From NCBI RefSeq assembly GCF_905372525.1, contig NZ_CAJPPN010000009.1:1-62776 (forward strand): a stretch of DNA of 62,776 nt, in the 5' to 3' direction. Source of the DNA: an uncultured Porphyromonas sp. (lineage in GTDB: Bacteria; Bacteroidota; Bacteroidia; Bacteroidales; Porphyromonadaceae). The notes beneath the pieces were generated by a model that did not search any database, was not told where the DNA came from, and worked only from the letters and a program-made list of their open reading frames with translations. Position numbers and translations under genes: made by a program. Of this stretch, positions 62,009 through 62,776 are shown one piece after another (positions within the stretch are counted from its first letter, which is position 1; each line of letters starts with the position of its first letter).

Positions 62009-62545
62009 TTATCGGACTAGCCGCCCTACCCGACGGAGCTTCATTACCGCCCAGCGATAGTGTGCCGTGGTCGAAGCGTAGCAATAATCACTGAGTGCCG
62101 TCTTCCCCACCCAGGAAAAGAAGCCCCGAGAGAAGAGCTCTTCCTCGGTAAGTCCACCAAGGAGCAGCATCACCTCGGCATGGCTTTGCCTGAGGTTCGT
62201 CTTTGCCTCCGAGAGTGATGTCGCTTGATTTTGCTCCCAAATCACCCGATTCATCTCCGGATAAGTGCGCCAATTATACGGTGCAGGGAGGAAAGGACGA
62301 GCCACACCTCCACGACCAGCCTCCACCCAGTCAAGCAGCAGCCTATGCCAAGCATACAAATGCACCAGCACATCACGAAGGTTGCGGTCTCGAGCCCAAT
62401 GCTTCTCCTTACCTAAGGTCGCTACACCTTCGGGAAAGGGCTTTTCTTGCTCCTCGGGACTTTGCCCATCAATGACGCTCCACAGCTCCATCCAGCCAGC
62501 CTCTGCCTGCCGAAGGAAGTCTTTTAGATTAGTAGGTCCTCGCAT
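62009..62545 (-). CDS. ClbS/DfsB family four-helix-bundle protein
   Basis: The 178-residue product (from ATG 62545) has the DinB-like ClbS/DfsB pattern: LKDFLRQAEAGWMELWSVID, DRNLRDVLVHLYAWHRLLLDWVE and RGFFSWVGKTALSDYCYASTTAHYRWAVMKLRR near the C terminus. In E. coli ClbS hydrolyses colibactin's cyclopropane and protects the producer; most relatives, including this one, have no known substrate. An in-frame ATG five codons upstream is possible. Promoter element TATCTTTG at 62624-62617. Confidence 0.82.
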   Translation of the reverse strand: MRGPTNLKDFLRQAEAGWMELWSVIDGQSPEEQEKPFPEGVATLGKEKHWARDRNLRDVLVHLYAWHRLLLDWVEAGRGGVARPFLPAPYNWRTYPEMNRVIWEQNQATSLSEAKTNLRQSHAEVMLLLGGLTEEELFSRGFFSWVGKTALSDYCYASTTAHYRWAVMKLRRVGRLVR

Positions 62546-62616
62546 GTTCACTAATATCATCTGTTATGCCCCGTCAGAATCTCTCCCCTGAGGGATGATA
62601 TTGCTGAGAAGCACAC

Positions 62617-62624
62617 CAAAGATA
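62617..62624 (-). promoter_or_regulatory. -7 element of the ClbS/DfsB gene promoter
   Basis: The minus strand reads TATCTTTG (62624-62617), about 72 bases upstream of the start. No TTG at the best distance. Confidence 0.55.
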
Positions 62625-62675
62625 ATAAAATCCGTCTCTAAGATCACCGAAGGAGAGGAAGAAAGCAACAAGGGG

Positions 62676-62715
62676 AAAACGAAAAAGAGGTGACACCACT
62701 CAGGCATCACCTCTT
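62676..62715 (-). terminator. Terminator for a minus-strand gene beyond the right edge
   Basis: AAGAGGTGA (62686-62694) pairs with TCACCTCTT (62707-62715). On the minus strand the stem is followed by TTTCGTTTTCC. No minus-strand gene starts in the remaining 60 bases, so the transcript must enter from outside the window. Confidence 0.7.
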
Positions 62716-62776
62716 CTATGAGAGAGATAAGATTGATATGACAGCAGAAGCGAGTAGCATTCGCTCGAGGGATAAA

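Overview
The window looks like chromosomal DNA of a member of the Bacteroidota, most likely a Porphyromonas relative. The evidence is the set of lineage-typical genes (the type IX secretion translocon sprA/sov, a DPP5-like S9 peptidase, serC-serA-DUF1015, OmpA with a coiled coil, a bacterial tyrosine kinase with a Wza-like exporter) and the promoters. Promoters throughout follow the Bacteroidota pattern TTG, about 20 bases, TAnnTTTG, and not the E. coli pattern. Most coding DNA is GC-rich; the accessory stretches at about 15.5-17.3 kb and 35.8-37.9 kb look AT-richer by eye.

Layout. 1-150: two tandem tRNA-Lys genes on the minus strand. 576-7915: purH followed by the cell-shape operon mreB-mreC-mreD-mrdA(PBP2)-rodA. 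8231-13816: gap, dnaX and a dipeptidyl peptidase 5 gene, facing oxyR (minus). 14830-20280: an accessory stretch with a degenerate tandem array, palindromic repeats, small secreted, lipo- and outer-membrane proteins, a strongly structured RNA candidate, and a duplicated gene 3' end. 20384-23822: the serine operon serC-serA plus a DUF1015 gene. 23971-26795: three tandem paralogous lipoproteins. 26800-27760: repeat-rich spacer. 27761-35552: ruvA and the 2389-residue sprA. 35807-37609: a minus-strand lipoprotein of the cholesterol-dependent cytolysin family, lying between the sprA 3' end and a second, diverged copy of that 3' end at 38293-38492. 39003-43039: glnS, a DedA protein and an FAD oxidoreductase. 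43180-55953 (minus): an exopolysaccharide locus with five intact glycosyltransferases, a polymerase, an initiating sugar-phosphate transferase, Wza and Wzc, an HprK-like kinase and an S26-type peptidase. 56120-62545: ompA, the acpP-fabF-rnc operon, purN, ruvC, DUF4286 and a ClbS/DfsB gene.

How parts work together. The mre-PBP2-RodA operon builds the elongasome. In the polysaccharide locus, the sugar transferase primes undecaprenyl phosphate, the glycosyltransferases extend the unit, the Wzy-like protein polymerises it, and Wzc/Wza export it. acpP-fabF is fatty-acid elongation. SprA is the outer-membrane pore of type IX secretion.

The most unusual observations are: the CDC-like lipoprotein whose Trp-rich undecapeptide is replaced; its position between two copies of the sprA 3' end that differ almost only at synonymous sites, which suggests import by recombination; a second gene-3'-end duplication around a lipoprotein cassette; an RNA that can form two long, mutually exclusive helix sets; and a three-copy family of GTGTACAC-type palindromic repeats. 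No transposase, integrase, CRISPR array or rRNA was seen. All functional calls come from reading the sequence; no database search was possible.
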